From contig JAIRYX010000396.1 of assembly GCA_031267635.1 (NCBI GenBank), forward strand, positions 1-6,761: a stretch of DNA of 6,761 nucleotides, written 5' to 3'. A program made the translations under genes and the position numbers. Every line of letters starts with the position of its first letter. Positions within the stretch are counted from its first letter, which is position 1. This DNA comes from Planctomycetaceae bacterium (GTDB lineage: Bacteria; Planctomycetota; Planctomycetia; Pirellulales; Thermoguttaceae). This document shows positions 1 to 5,867 of the stretch, one piece after another. A model generated the notes under the pieces. That model saw nothing but the letters and a program-made list of their open reading frames with translations, ran no database searches and was not told the origin of the DNA.

Positions 1-12
1 TATAGAAATACA

Positions 13-33
13 GGGCAGACGCGAGGTCTGCCC
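13..33. terminator. Strong hairpin downstream of the small membrane-protein gene
   Basis: An 8-base arm (GGGCAGAC, 13-20) pairs perfectly with GTCTGCCC (26-33) across a 5-base loop. It lies 17 bases past the stop codon of the minus-strand gene ending at 50, so it can act as that gene's terminator. A T-rich run follows on the plus side (from 37) and a weaker T-rich stretch follows on the minus side, so it could work in either direction. It may instead be one copy of a dispersed palindromic repeat. Confidence 0.5.
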
Positions 34-49
34 CTATGTTTTTGTTGTT

Positions 50-802
50 TTATCTTGTCCCTTGAGGTGCTTTTGTTCCTTTTGTCCCTGAAATCGGAAT
101 CTTTCTTTTTACTGTTCCCGTTATTCGGCACTGTCCGGCGTCATCTGTTTGGGTGGATTCGATGGTTAGCGAGAATTTCTTTCCGATCACGAGGTTCGGG
201 CGAAATGTTAAAACAGGATCGCCGCCGTCTGTCGATTGCTCCAAACTCCAGTCCGGCTTGTCAAGGGAGTTTTTGAGTATTTCCGTTAGCTTATTTTTAT
301 CAAACGGGTAAATGCCAAGTTTTGCCGAACGAATCCGCAACGCAATTTTTCCTGATTCCGGTATGCTCAGTGATCCGGTAAAACAAACAATACCAGTCCA
401 CCAACCGTAACGAACCTGCGCCGCTAAATCAAAACGGTCGCCGTGTATCGCAATTCGCGGATTCTGTATCTCGCGGGGCAATAAACGCGATACATGCGAC
501 GCTCCGTCGGAAGAAAGCCACGCGTTGAGTTGCTGATCGGTGATTTGCAGCGTCCAATCGCCGGATTTGGATTCCTGAATTTGGGAGTAACAATGAAGCG
601 TTTGCTGAATCATCTCCCCGCTGAGCTTTTTGCGATCCGAATCGCTGACCGTTTCACATCGGCGATAAAATCCGGGACGTTTTGAAGCGGCAAGATATGC
701 CGAAAATAGAATCAGCAATATGACGGCACAAACCCCCGCCGTCCGCAATAGCCATCGACCGGTACGGGTTTGAAAAAATACAGGAAACCGGAAAGTGGAC
801 AT
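50..802 (-). CDS. Membrane-anchored protein of unknown function, planctomycete-type
   Basis: The product has 250 residues. A short basic N-terminus (RTGRWLLR, 13-20) is followed by one hydrophobic segment at about 21-39 (AGVCAVILLILFSAYLAA), which predicts a single membrane anchor with the rest outside the cytoplasm. The exported part has a helical stretch at about 52-78, then the phrase LQITDQQLNAWLSSD at about 85-99 and LLPREIQNPRIAI at about 107-119, followed by a beta-rich region to about residue 232. From memory of family patterns, the order 'FY..., D/E-rich helix, T-x-QLNAWL, LP...I..PR' recurs in small membrane proteins of Planctomycetes with no assigned function. The tail (from about 239) is a simple Gly-Thr-Lys stretch and may be dispensable. 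I see no catalytic motif. The ATG at 802 has no clear Shine-Dalgarno but is the only start that keeps the charged residues before the anchor. The gene ends at a hairpin and is separated from the secretin by 805 bases. Confidence 0.8.
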   Translation of the reverse strand: MSTFRFPVFFQTRTGRWLLRTAGVCAVILLILFSAYLAASKRPGFYRRCETVSDSDRKKLSGEMIQQTLHCYSQIQESKSGDWTLQITDQQLNAWLSSDGASHVSRLLPREIQNPRIAIHGDRFDLAAQVRYGWWTGIVCFTGSLSIPESGKIALRIRSAKLGIYPFDKNKLTEILKNSLDKPDWSLEQSTDGGDPVLTFRPNLVIGKKFSLTIESTQTDDAGQCRITGTVKRKIPISGTKGTKAPQGTR

Positions 803-841
803 GGTTTAATTTTTTGTTGTTAGCAGCGAGTGGTTAGTGAT

Positions 842-881
842 GAGCGGCGAGTGATTCGTTATGCAGGGACAAAAAATGTTT
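842..881 (+). repeat. Direct repeat, copy 1 of 2, flanking the palindromic region
   Basis: Compared without gaps, 842-881 and 1514-1553 match at 31 of 40 positions. Both start GAGCG, share GTGATT and CA-rich positions in the middle, and end AAAAATGTTT. The two copies bracket the inverted-repeat region, one on each side. Confidence 0.5.
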
Positions 882-905
882 CTGATTATTTCGTATTGGG
901 AGGAG
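862..905 (+). repeat. Outer left arm of an imperfect inverted repeat
   Basis: This stretch is the approximate reverse complement of 1437-1479. The shared words, read on the plus strand here, are TGCAGGG, TTTCTGATT and TTTCGTATT followed by a G-rich run, and the alignment needs only a 2-base gap. It is therefore an inverted copy of the end of the 105-base unit. Confidence 0.6.
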
Positions 906-920
906 AGCGGATCATTTCAT

Positions 921-1005
921 AAAAACCTCATTGTCGCCTAATTTTTCCAACAAAACAACCTCAGTAGCAACGAAACCCCGCCAATCCCAACCTTATTACC
1001 TCATT
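921..1005 (+). repeat. Inner left arm of the inverted repeat (inverted copy of the tandem unit)
   Basis: Bases 921-973 match the reverse complement of 1243-1295 at 47 of 53 positions without gaps, including an unbroken 21-base run at the inner end. After an unmatched 15-base stretch, 989-1005 matches the reverse complement of 1209-1225 at 16 of 17. Together the arms bracket about 200 bases of unrelated centre. Confidence 0.8.
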
Positions 1006-1012
1006 CCAAATC

Positions 1013-1028
1013 GTAACTATTTAGTTAC
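1013..1028. repeat. Small stem-loop in the centre of the repeat region
   Basis: GTAACT (1013-1018) pairs with AGTTAC (1023-1028) over a 4-base loop. It sits just inside the left arm of the larger inverted repeat. With a 6-base stem this could be chance in AT-rich DNA. Confidence 0.3.
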
Positions 1029-1113
1029 CCCCGTGCGGATTGATACTCATCACACTTCAAGATTTGTCTCTTACAAAGCAACTAATAACGTCAAGAGATT
1101 CTAAAAATAAATT

Positions 1114-1137
1114 CTTTGTGCCTCCGTGCCTTTGTGA
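1114..1137 (+). repeat. Three tandem octamers CTTTGTGC / CTCCGTGC / CTTTGTGA
   Basis: Three consecutive 8-base units differ from each other at one to three positions. Strings of this kind (CTTTGTG-CTCCGTG-CTTTGTG) are, to my recollection, a dispersed intergenic repeat in many bacterial genomes and often give rise to falsely predicted small proteins beginning like MCLRAFV, as here. I infer a non-coding repeat. Confidence 0.55.
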
Positions 1138-1208
1138 GAATACATAAACTTAAAGCAGTTTTAGCATATTTGGCTGGACGATTGAATAGCTACTCCCAAT
1201 CAAATCGC

Positions 1209-1295
1209 AATGAGGTAATGAGGTTTATTTTTTTGTGGGCAATCGTTGCTACTGAGGTTGTTTCGTTGAGAAAATTAGGTGGAAATGAGGTTTTT
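1209..1295 (+). repeat. Inner right arm of the inverted repeat
   Basis: This is the partner of 921-1005: 1243-1295 pairs with 921-973 (47 of 53) and 1209-1225 pairs with 989-1005 (16 of 17). Its outer part overlaps the first copy of the 105-base tandem unit, so the tandem unit is itself an enlarged version of one arm. Confidence 0.8.
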
Positions 1296-1357
1296 AACTC
1301 CAACTCCTCCAATTTTCTATCGATTCAAACAGCTCCCCAAAATACGAAACAATCAGA
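1253..1357 (+). repeat. 105-base tandem repeat, copy 1
   Basis: Copy 1 begins TGAGGTTGTTTCG and is followed directly by copy 2 at 1358. The two copies match at 101 of 105 positions. The length is exactly 35 codons, so the duplication keeps an open frame on the plus strand. The near-identity shows the duplication is recent compared with the diverged inverted copy at 921-973. Confidence 0.95.
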
Positions 1358-1462
1358 TGAGGTTGTTTCGTTGAGAAAATTAGGTGGAAATGAGGTTTTT
1401 AACTCCAACTCTTCCAATTTTCTATCAATTCAAACAACTCCCCCAAATACGAAACAATCAGA
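1358..1462 (+). repeat. 105-base tandem repeat, copy 2
   Basis: Copy 2 differs from copy 1 at four positions, all in its second half (one C/T, two G/A, one A/C). After it the sequence continues AATGTTTCG-CCCCTGCAA, which belongs to the outer right arm rather than to a third copy. Confidence 0.95.
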
Positions 1463-1479
1463 AATGTTTCGCCCCTGCA
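1437..1479 (+). repeat. Outer right arm of the imperfect inverted repeat
   Basis: This is the reverse-complement partner of 862-905. It consists of the end of tandem copy 2 plus 17 following bases, so the homology with the left arm extends beyond the tandem unit. That suggests the original element ended near the CCCTGCA at 1472-1478 and its mirror TGCAGGG at 862-868. Confidence 0.6.
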
Positions 1480-1489
1480 ATGATAAAAC

Positions 1490-1525
1490 CACACGGCGCT
1501 CATTCCCAGTGACGAGCGCCGTGTG
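1490..1525. terminator. Perfect 12-base stem-loop, second hairpin downstream of the secretin gene
   Basis: CACACGGCGCTC (1490-1501) is perfectly complementary to GAGCGCCGTGTG (1514-1525) across a 12-base loop. The GC-rich stem is very stable. On the minus strand it lies about 80 bases past the secretin stop and 27 bases beyond the first hairpin. There is only a short T-run after it (GGTTTTATC on the minus strand), so it may be a back-up terminator or a palindromic repeat. Confidence 0.5.
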
Positions 1526-1553
1526 ATTAGTGATACAAGGGTGAAAAATGTTT
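1514..1553 (+). repeat. Direct repeat, copy 2 of 2, flanking the palindromic region
   Basis: This is the second copy of the repeat at 842-881 (31 of 40 identical, ungapped). Its first 12 bases form the right arm of the 1490-1525 hairpin, so the hairpin arose within or was built onto this repeat. Confidence 0.5.
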
Positions 1554-1586
1554 ATAGAGGGGCGAAAAATGTTTCGTCCCTCTATA
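1553..1586 (-). terminator. Probable terminator of the secretin gene
   Basis: Bases 1553-1567 pair with 1572-1586 over a 4-base loop. The 15 stem positions all pair on the plus strand, with one G-T wobble that becomes a C-A mismatch in the minus-strand transcript. The hairpin begins 21 bases past the secretin stop and is followed in that direction by AACATTTTTCAC, a short U-tract as expected of an intrinsic terminator. Confidence 0.65.
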
Positions 1587-1607
1587 ATTGCCGTCGTCAT
1601 CCATGAA

Positions 1608-4600
1608 TTACCGGGTTTCTGCAGCGGAACCCATCGCGGTTTCGTATTCTTCCTGAATAATAATGTGCGGCGTTACCATCAACATCACCGTTTGCGATTC
1701 GCGTCCCACAGATGTATTCGAGAATAACCGCTTCAAATAGGGAATCTTGTTGACCATCGGAATACCTGCTTCGCGGCGTCCTTCGCTCAATCGTTTGACT
1801 CCGCCCAATAAGAGCGTTCCCCCATCCGGCACGCTAACGGCGGTCGGCAGACTAAATTCCGATACTTGCGGCTCCTGTATGGATGTTCCGCTTGAGCTGC
1901 TTGATGTACTGCCGGTGTTGGTGCTTGTTCCATCAGTCGTTGTCGATGTGCTTCCGTCAAAGGTAAAGACCACCGAGTTGGCGTCCAACGAATAGAAGGA
2001 CGGCGACAAGTTCATGCGGACATAACGTCTATCACTGCTGACAACGCCTTGCACATACAATTCAAATCCGTTCGGAATTTGCTGGATGACCGGCTGTTGC
2101 GCGACCGCGAAATCCCCCACGACCGGAATAACGCCGACCACGAAGTTTTGATAGGTTTGATTAGTCAACGTCGCGTCGCGCCCATTCATAAAGGTTACCT
2201 TGGGGGCTTGCAGTACGTTGGTTCTCGCGTCGCCCTGCGCCGCATTGAGGAACAAGTAACTCTCAATGTCGCTCAAGATGGCAAATCCCACCGACGCTCC
2301 CGCACCGCTTTGATACCCGCCGAACTCCGGCACGGAAATTCCCATACTGTTTTGGTTAAGACTGACAGCCAATCCCGGAGCGAAATTCGGGGCGGCAGTC
2401 GATCCGCCGGGGAGCAATCCCGCAATCAAGTTGTTCGACTTAACCGCATTCGTGAAAGCCGTTGTATTGAGCAGCGTATTCTCATCGGTTGTTGTGTCCG
2501 TGGTTGTACCGCTCCCGTTATTCAAAGCGGCATACGTATTTCCTTTCGAGTTGCGGAAACTCACGTCAAAGTCCATTCCTATCGCCTCGAAGAAATTATC
2601 GGTCAGAGTGACATATCGTACTTCCACGCTAATCTGGATGTCGTTCATCTTGCGCAGCTGTGTGAGCAAATCTTGAATCCTCTGATGATTGTCTTCGGTT
2701 TGATTGACAATCAACGTCAAAGTCAGATCAAACGGGCGAATCGTTCCCAATCCTTCCTCGTCTCCTTCTGTCGTCGTTTCCGTCCCCAGTCCGGTGCCTA
2801 CCGTTCTGTTTCCGCCGCCGCCGGTTGTTCCGTAACCGCCGTCGCGCCATGAATTGGGATCAATAGTTTCCTGAATCAGCATGATTAAATCGCTGTAATT
2901 CACGCCGCCGCCTGCCGCGCCGGTTCCCCAATTTCCATAACTCCCGTAAGAATTATTGTTGTTGTACGGGTTGAACTGGTTCGCGCCGGACGGATAATAC
3001 CCGCCGTCTCCCATGATTTGCGGATTAATTCCGCGGGGCAAGTTTGTCGGCTGCTGATAATTGACCGGCGTCGAGACCGGATTGATAATCGAATTGCCGG
3101 ATATTCCCAAACCGCGATGCCGCCCGAGCGCGATGTCCATCGCTTGAGCGTATTTGTCCATCGGAGACAAATGGACGATTTTTTGCTGTTGCAGAACCAG
3201 GTCGCCGACATAATACACTTTCTGCTGGATTTCGCCGCGGCTACGGTTCTTGTCGGTGATATACAACGCCTCGTCGCGAACCGTGTAACCAAGCCCGTAA
3301 CGTGCCAACATAAGATTCAACGCGCTCTTCAATTTGATTTCATAGCGTGCGTCAATGTTCACTAACCAGTCCTCTGGAACACCAATAGGCGCCATTCTTC
3401 CCTGCGTCCCCTGGGCGGTTGTATCCAATTCAATGTTGATACCGAGGTCTTCTTGCAGTTTCTTGAGAACCGCGCCTAACGGTTTGTCGCCGTTCGTGTC
3501 GAGCGTAATCGCCTGATTCAACGCTTGATAAATTTTGATTTCGCTTTCCGAGAGTTCCGCGCCGGTAACGCTCATCGCCGAACGTTGGAGATGTTGCTGC
3601 CATTGCGAAAGAGCGGGACCAACTAACGGTTGATTGTCGCTGACATTCATTGCCGACGAGTTCTGCTGGTCAAGAAACGCATTCCAAATTCCCCGTTCCT
3701 GATTACTTCGGGCAATCTCCATTTGCCGTTGCCGATCCGCCGTTTGCGATGTGTAACCCATTTGCGTAACAATCGGATGATTCGGATCAATCGTGCGCGC
3801 TTTTTCCGCAACGGCATTCGCTTCGGCGAAACGCTCTTCACGCATTAACGAGTTGTACTCATCGACGTACTCTTTGAGTTTCATTTCTACGTAGCTTTTT
3901 CGCTTTTGCTCTTCCGCCAGAGTATCGTAAGTCGCTTTGTTCTCGCGTTCCATGCGAATCGCCGAACCGTATTTCGAGTTGTAATCGTCCATTTGCGTGA
4001 TTTCGCTGTCAATCTTATTCAAAAGTCGCGTTTTCATCTCCTGCGAAATGTCCGATGTGTTAACCCGCTTACGAGTTTCCTGCAAATTGTTGATCGCGTC
4101 TTCCGGTTTCGGCGGATTTTCCGCCATCAACTGCTGAGATCGCACGATTTGTTGTGAAACTTCCGCAGCAAATTCATGTTCCGACGCTTGGCGCGTGAGA
4201 TTTGCCGCATTTCCCGTTTGCCCTTGCTCGGCAATCGCCGCAGGTGATTGACCGGGAACGTTGCCCGGCGTCAGGAAATCACTTTGCACGCCTTGTACTT
4301 GAATATTTGTTGTGGCGTCTTGCAACGGATTGTATGCCGGTTGCACGGCGTACTGATTCTGCATCGCCGGATTGTTGTTCTGATTTCCGTATTGCTGAGC
4401 CGTGTTCAACCGCATCGCGGCAATATCTGTCTTCAGCCGAACCGGACTGTCGCCGAACGTTGCAAACGCACTTTCAGGAATGTTTTGTGCAATCAATTTA
4501 TGAGCGATTGTCTCCGCTTCCTGAATTTTCCCGACTTTGAGCAACTGCCGTGCTTCGGCAAGCATCGGCGTCATTCCAGACGCTTGACGCTGTACGGTCG

Positions 4601-5294
4601 CGGAAAGATATTGCGAATCCGTCCCCGCAGATTGCTTGTTCTTCGCCGCTTGTACGATTCTCGCGTCGTTGATGGTGTTCATAATCGACGCGGGATCAAG
4701 TTTTTTCATGACCATCGCGTTGCTGAACGATACGTTTTGCGCCGCCGCTTCACGTACCAGTTTTTCCGCCATGTCGTAATTCCCATGCCGACAAAAGCCG
4801 TCCGCCTGGCAAGCGAGGTTTTCAGCATGGATTCGCCGCGTCTGCTCAATATTGCCTTGTGCGTTCGCCATTTGTAACCAAACGCGATGACCTTTAATCA
4901 ATTCGTTCACGTATTCCGGTTTATCGTCGCTTTGCGTATAAACCGCGTTTAAGCCGACGGCTTCCTGCATTTGCTTTTCGGCAGTAACATGATCGCCGCC
5001 TGCCAGCGAGGTTCGTGCGGCAACCAAAAGCTGCTGGCTTTTTTGCCGAAGCAATACCGAATGATCCGCCGGATTCGTTGCCGCCTGATTATTAGGATAC
5101 GGTTGGCAAAACGCGGATTGATGCGGTAAAAGTCCTACAGAGGCAACCGCTGCCGTAATTCCTAGAGCGACAGCAAAGAAATTGGTTTGTTTTTTTCTAG
5201 TTGATTCCAACACTCTACTCCTTTCGAGGCACGTTTTATTGTCACTTCTCAAAGTCGCTTTGCCGACTGTTGATTTCTTTCTGATCCGAAACAT
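1608..5294 (-). CDS. Secretin-family outer-membrane protein (type II/III secretion or type IV pilus type) with TPR-like N-terminal half
   Basis: This 1228-residue protein should form a multimeric outer-membrane gate. Residues 39-56 are the hydrophobic core of a signal peptide, with a likely cut near AFC-Q (61-64). Helical TPR-like units follow at about 80-115, 133-190 and 244-272, then a helical region at 370-540 with another TPR-like unit near 479-508. An STN/N0-like domain lies at about 600-685 (LGAVLKKLQEDLGINIELD, DEALYIT). Gly/Asn/Tyr-rich linkers at about 763-797 and 817-849 surround the phrase SDLIMLIQETIDPNSW. The secretin core starts near 885 (ISVEVRYVTLTDNFFEAIG) and includes VPDGGTLLLGG (1154-1164) and IPYLKRLF, ending with MLMVTPHIII. 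Thr/Ser-rich inserts lie at about 927-947 and 1110-1140. PilQ/GspD proteins are usually 600-800 residues; the extra length is the N-terminal half, as in planctomycete homologues. No pilus or secretion ATPase genes are in view, so the exact system is undecided. Two starts are possible (see the two ribosome binding sites). Confidence 0.93.
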   Translation of the reverse strand: MFRIRKKSTVGKATLRSDNKTCLERSRVLESTRKKQTNFFAVALGITAAVASVGLLPHQSAFCQPYPNNQAATNPADHSVLLRQKSQQLLVAARTSLAGGDHVTAEKQMQEAVGLNAVYTQSDDKPEYVNELIKGHRVWLQMANAQGNIEQTRRIHAENLACQADGFCRHGNYDMAEKLVREAAAQNVSFSNAMVMKKLDPASIMNTINDARIVQAAKNKQSAGTDSQYLSATVQRQASGMTPMLAEARQLLKVGKIQEAETIAHKLIAQNIPESAFATFGDSPVRLKTDIAAMRLNTAQQYGNQNNNPAMQNQYAVQPAYNPLQDATTNIQVQGVQSDFLTPGNVPGQSPAAIAEQGQTGNAANLTRQASEHEFAAEVSQQIVRSQQLMAENPPKPEDAINNLQETRKRVNTSDISQEMKTRLLNKIDSEITQMDDYNSKYGSAIRMERENKATYDTLAEEQKRKSYVEMKLKEYVDEYNSLMREERFAEANAVAEKARTIDPNHPIVTQMGYTSQTADRQRQMEIARSNQERGIWNAFLDQQNSSAMNVSDNQPLVGPALSQWQQHLQRSAMSVTGAELSESEIKIYQALNQAITLDTNGDKPLGAVLKKLQEDLGINIELDTTAQGTQGRMAPIGVPEDWLVNIDARYEIKLKSALNLMLARYGLGYTVRDEALYITDKNRSRGEIQQKVYYVGDLVLQQQKIVHLSPMDKYAQAMDIALGRHRGLGISGNSIINPVSTPVNYQQPTNLPRGINPQIMGDGGYYPSGANQFNPYNNNNSYGSYGNWGTGAAGGGVNYSDLIMLIQETIDPNSWRDGGYGTTGGGGNRTVGTGLGTETTTEGDEEGLGTIRPFDLTLTLIVNQTEDNHQRIQDLLTQLRKMNDIQISVEVRYVTLTDNFFEAIGMDFDVSFRNSKGNTYAALNNGSGTTTDTTTDENTLLNTTAFTNAVKSNNLIAGLLPGGSTAAPNFAPGLAVSLNQNSMGISVPEFGGYQSGAGASVGFAILSDIESYLFLNAAQGDARTNVLQAPKVTFMNGRDATLTNQTYQNFVVGVIPVVGDFAVAQQPVIQQIPNGFELYVQGVVSSDRRYVRMNLSPSFYSLDANSVVFTFDGSTSTTTDGTSTNTGSTSSSSSGTSIQEPQVSEFSLPTAVSVPDGGTLLLGGVKRLSEGRREAGIPMVNKIPYLKRLFSNTSVGRESQTVMLMVTPHIIIQEEYETAMGSAAETR
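5218..5224 (-). promoter_or_regulatory. Internal ribosome binding site suggesting a later secretin start
   Basis: AAAGGAG on the minus strand precedes GTG at 5213 (codon 28) by 4 bases and TTG at 5210 (codon 29) by 7 bases. Starting at TTG gives MESTRKKQTN followed directly by the hydrophobic segment, a textbook signal peptide, whereas the ATG at 5294 adds 28 residues in front of it. Spacing favours TTG 5210. A strong site in exactly this place is unlikely to be chance, but codon choice alone could produce it. Confidence 0.5.
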
Positions 5295-5300
5295 CGGAGT

Positions 5301-5307
5301 CCCCCTT
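5301..5307 (-). promoter_or_regulatory. Ribosome binding site for the upstream secretin ATG
   Basis: AAGGGGG on the minus strand lies 6 bases before the ATG at 5294-5292. It can pair with the 16S tail through seven positions if one G-U is allowed. This supports the long form of the secretin, so both starts may be used. Confidence 0.5.
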
Positions 5308-5561
5308 ATTTTTTATGGTTTCGCCGTTTCCGTCGGTACTTTGCAAAACCGCAAAAACAGCTTCTTGTTCAATTGGATTTGTGAGAGAAAACATACAAAA
5401 AATAGTGAATGATTTTTAGTAGAAATGAAACGACAATCATGATTTTCTTTAGTCCGGCGGTTCGCGCCCCGTACCGTGCCGTTTATTTTGAATGATGGCA
5501 TTGGGTTGTCTCCGTTTTCTCTGCATATCAGGTTCTCCCACAAATATCAGGACTGAAAATT

Positions 5562-5573
5562 GTAAAATTTTAC
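5562..5573. promoter_or_regulatory. 12-base perfect palindrome GTAAAATTTTAC, operator-like
   Basis: The palindrome is exact and overlaps a possible minus-strand promoter reading toward the secretin: TTGTAA (5596-5591), an 18-base spacer, TAAAAT (5572-5567). Overlap with the -10 element would suit a repressor site. In AT-rich DNA a 12-base palindrome can occur by chance, and the promoter is about 270 bases from the ATG. Confidence 0.25.
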
Positions 5574-5626
5574 GCACTTTCCTAACATGTTTACAATAAA
5601 CGCCGAATGCTTTGTATTTTCTCTAT

Positions 5627-5644
5627 TTTGCACCATGGTTCAAA
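5627..5644. promoter_or_regulatory. 18-base near-perfect palindrome centred on ACCATGGT
   Basis: TTTGCACCA is followed by TGGTTCAAA. Eight of nine base pairs match, with the single mismatch at the fifth position of the arm. It lies 31 bases upstream (minus sense) of the possible -35 element at 5596-5591, a plausible position for an activator or repressor dimer. No known regulator is identified. Confidence 0.3.
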
Positions 5645-5832
5645 GTGATAGAACATGCGCGATAATTCTATGCGTCATTCCTTTACATCGAATGACAGAG
5701 ATTATTTCGTGAGAAAAAAACGGCATAAAAGAAAGAAAGTGTTTTTTTGCCAGAATCAGAACGATTGCTTTGAACGCGATATTGAATATATTTTGTTTAT
5801 TTTTGCTATTTTATCAGAACAAAAAAGAGTCT

Positions 5833-5861
5833 TTGCCCATTCCCAGCAAACATGATATACT
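5833..5861 (+). promoter_or_regulatory. Promoter-like pair directly in front of the transposase remnant
   Basis: TTGCCC (5833-5838) and TATACT (5856-5861) are separated by exactly 17 bases, a good sigma-70-type match. The ATG at 5868 begins 7 bases after the -10 box and has no Shine-Dalgarno, so transcription would start at or next to the ATG and give a leaderless message. Confidence 0.4.
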
Positions 5862-5867
5862 CCTAAC

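Larger units (their letters stand above)
803..1607. other. Long repeat-rich intergenic region without a supported gene
   Basis: This AT-rich spacer separates two minus-strand genes. It holds a tandem 105-base duplication, inverted copies of the same unit, a flanking direct repeat, an octamer array and two strong stem-loops, all listed separately. The only sizeable open frame, plus strand 1116-1526 (136 codons), runs through the octamer array and the tandem repeat. I judge it fortuitous: there is no ribosome binding site, its first residues come from a simple repeat, and when its repeat is compared with the inverted copy the differences mostly change amino acids. Confidence 0.75.
5295..5867. 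other. AT-rich spacer upstream of the secretin, no supported gene
   Basis: About 570 bases hold the secretin ribosome binding site, two palindromes and promoter-like elements. Three small open frames exist: minus 5313-5543 (76 codons), minus 5526-5449 (25 codons, starting 9 bases after GGGAG) and plus 5655-5855 (66 codons). None has a recognisable protein pattern. Their composition follows the AT-rich DNA, and I do not call them genes. The region most likely carries the secretin promoter and a long leader. Confidence 0.6.

Noticed and set aside
1253..1462. Possible CRISPR array
   Set aside because: Two directly adjoining 105-base units without separate spacers are a tandem duplication, not repeat-spacer architecture, and no cas gene is present.
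1116..1526. Plus-strand open frame of 136 codons with two 35-residue repeats
   Set aside because: Its start lies in a simple octamer array, it has no ribosome binding site, and its repeat unit differs from the inverted copy mainly by amino-acid-changing substitutions. Treated as non-coding repeat, with the doubt recorded in the findings.
2049..2852. 267-codon plus-strand open frame
   Set aside because: It lies entirely antisense to the secretin core, whose frame has clear family motifs. The product is Arg/Ser-rich without a recognisable pattern.
4248..4877. 209-codon plus-strand open frame
   Set aside because: Antisense to the TPR-like half of the secretin; Arg-rich shadow translation with no domain.
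5450..5485. GC-rich patch with GGTTCGCGCC considered as a tRNA T-arm
   Set aside because: No matching acceptor, anticodon or D-arm could be built around it.
5313..5543. 76-codon minus-strand open frame just upstream of the secretin
   Set aside because: No recognisable pattern, composition follows the AT-rich spacer, and the C-terminal half looks like translated non-coding DNA. It may overlap a leader but is not supported as a gene.
5655..5855. 66-codon plus-strand open frame rich in Lys and Arg
   Set aside because: No ribosome binding site and no family resemblance; A-rich DNA explains the Lys/Arg content.
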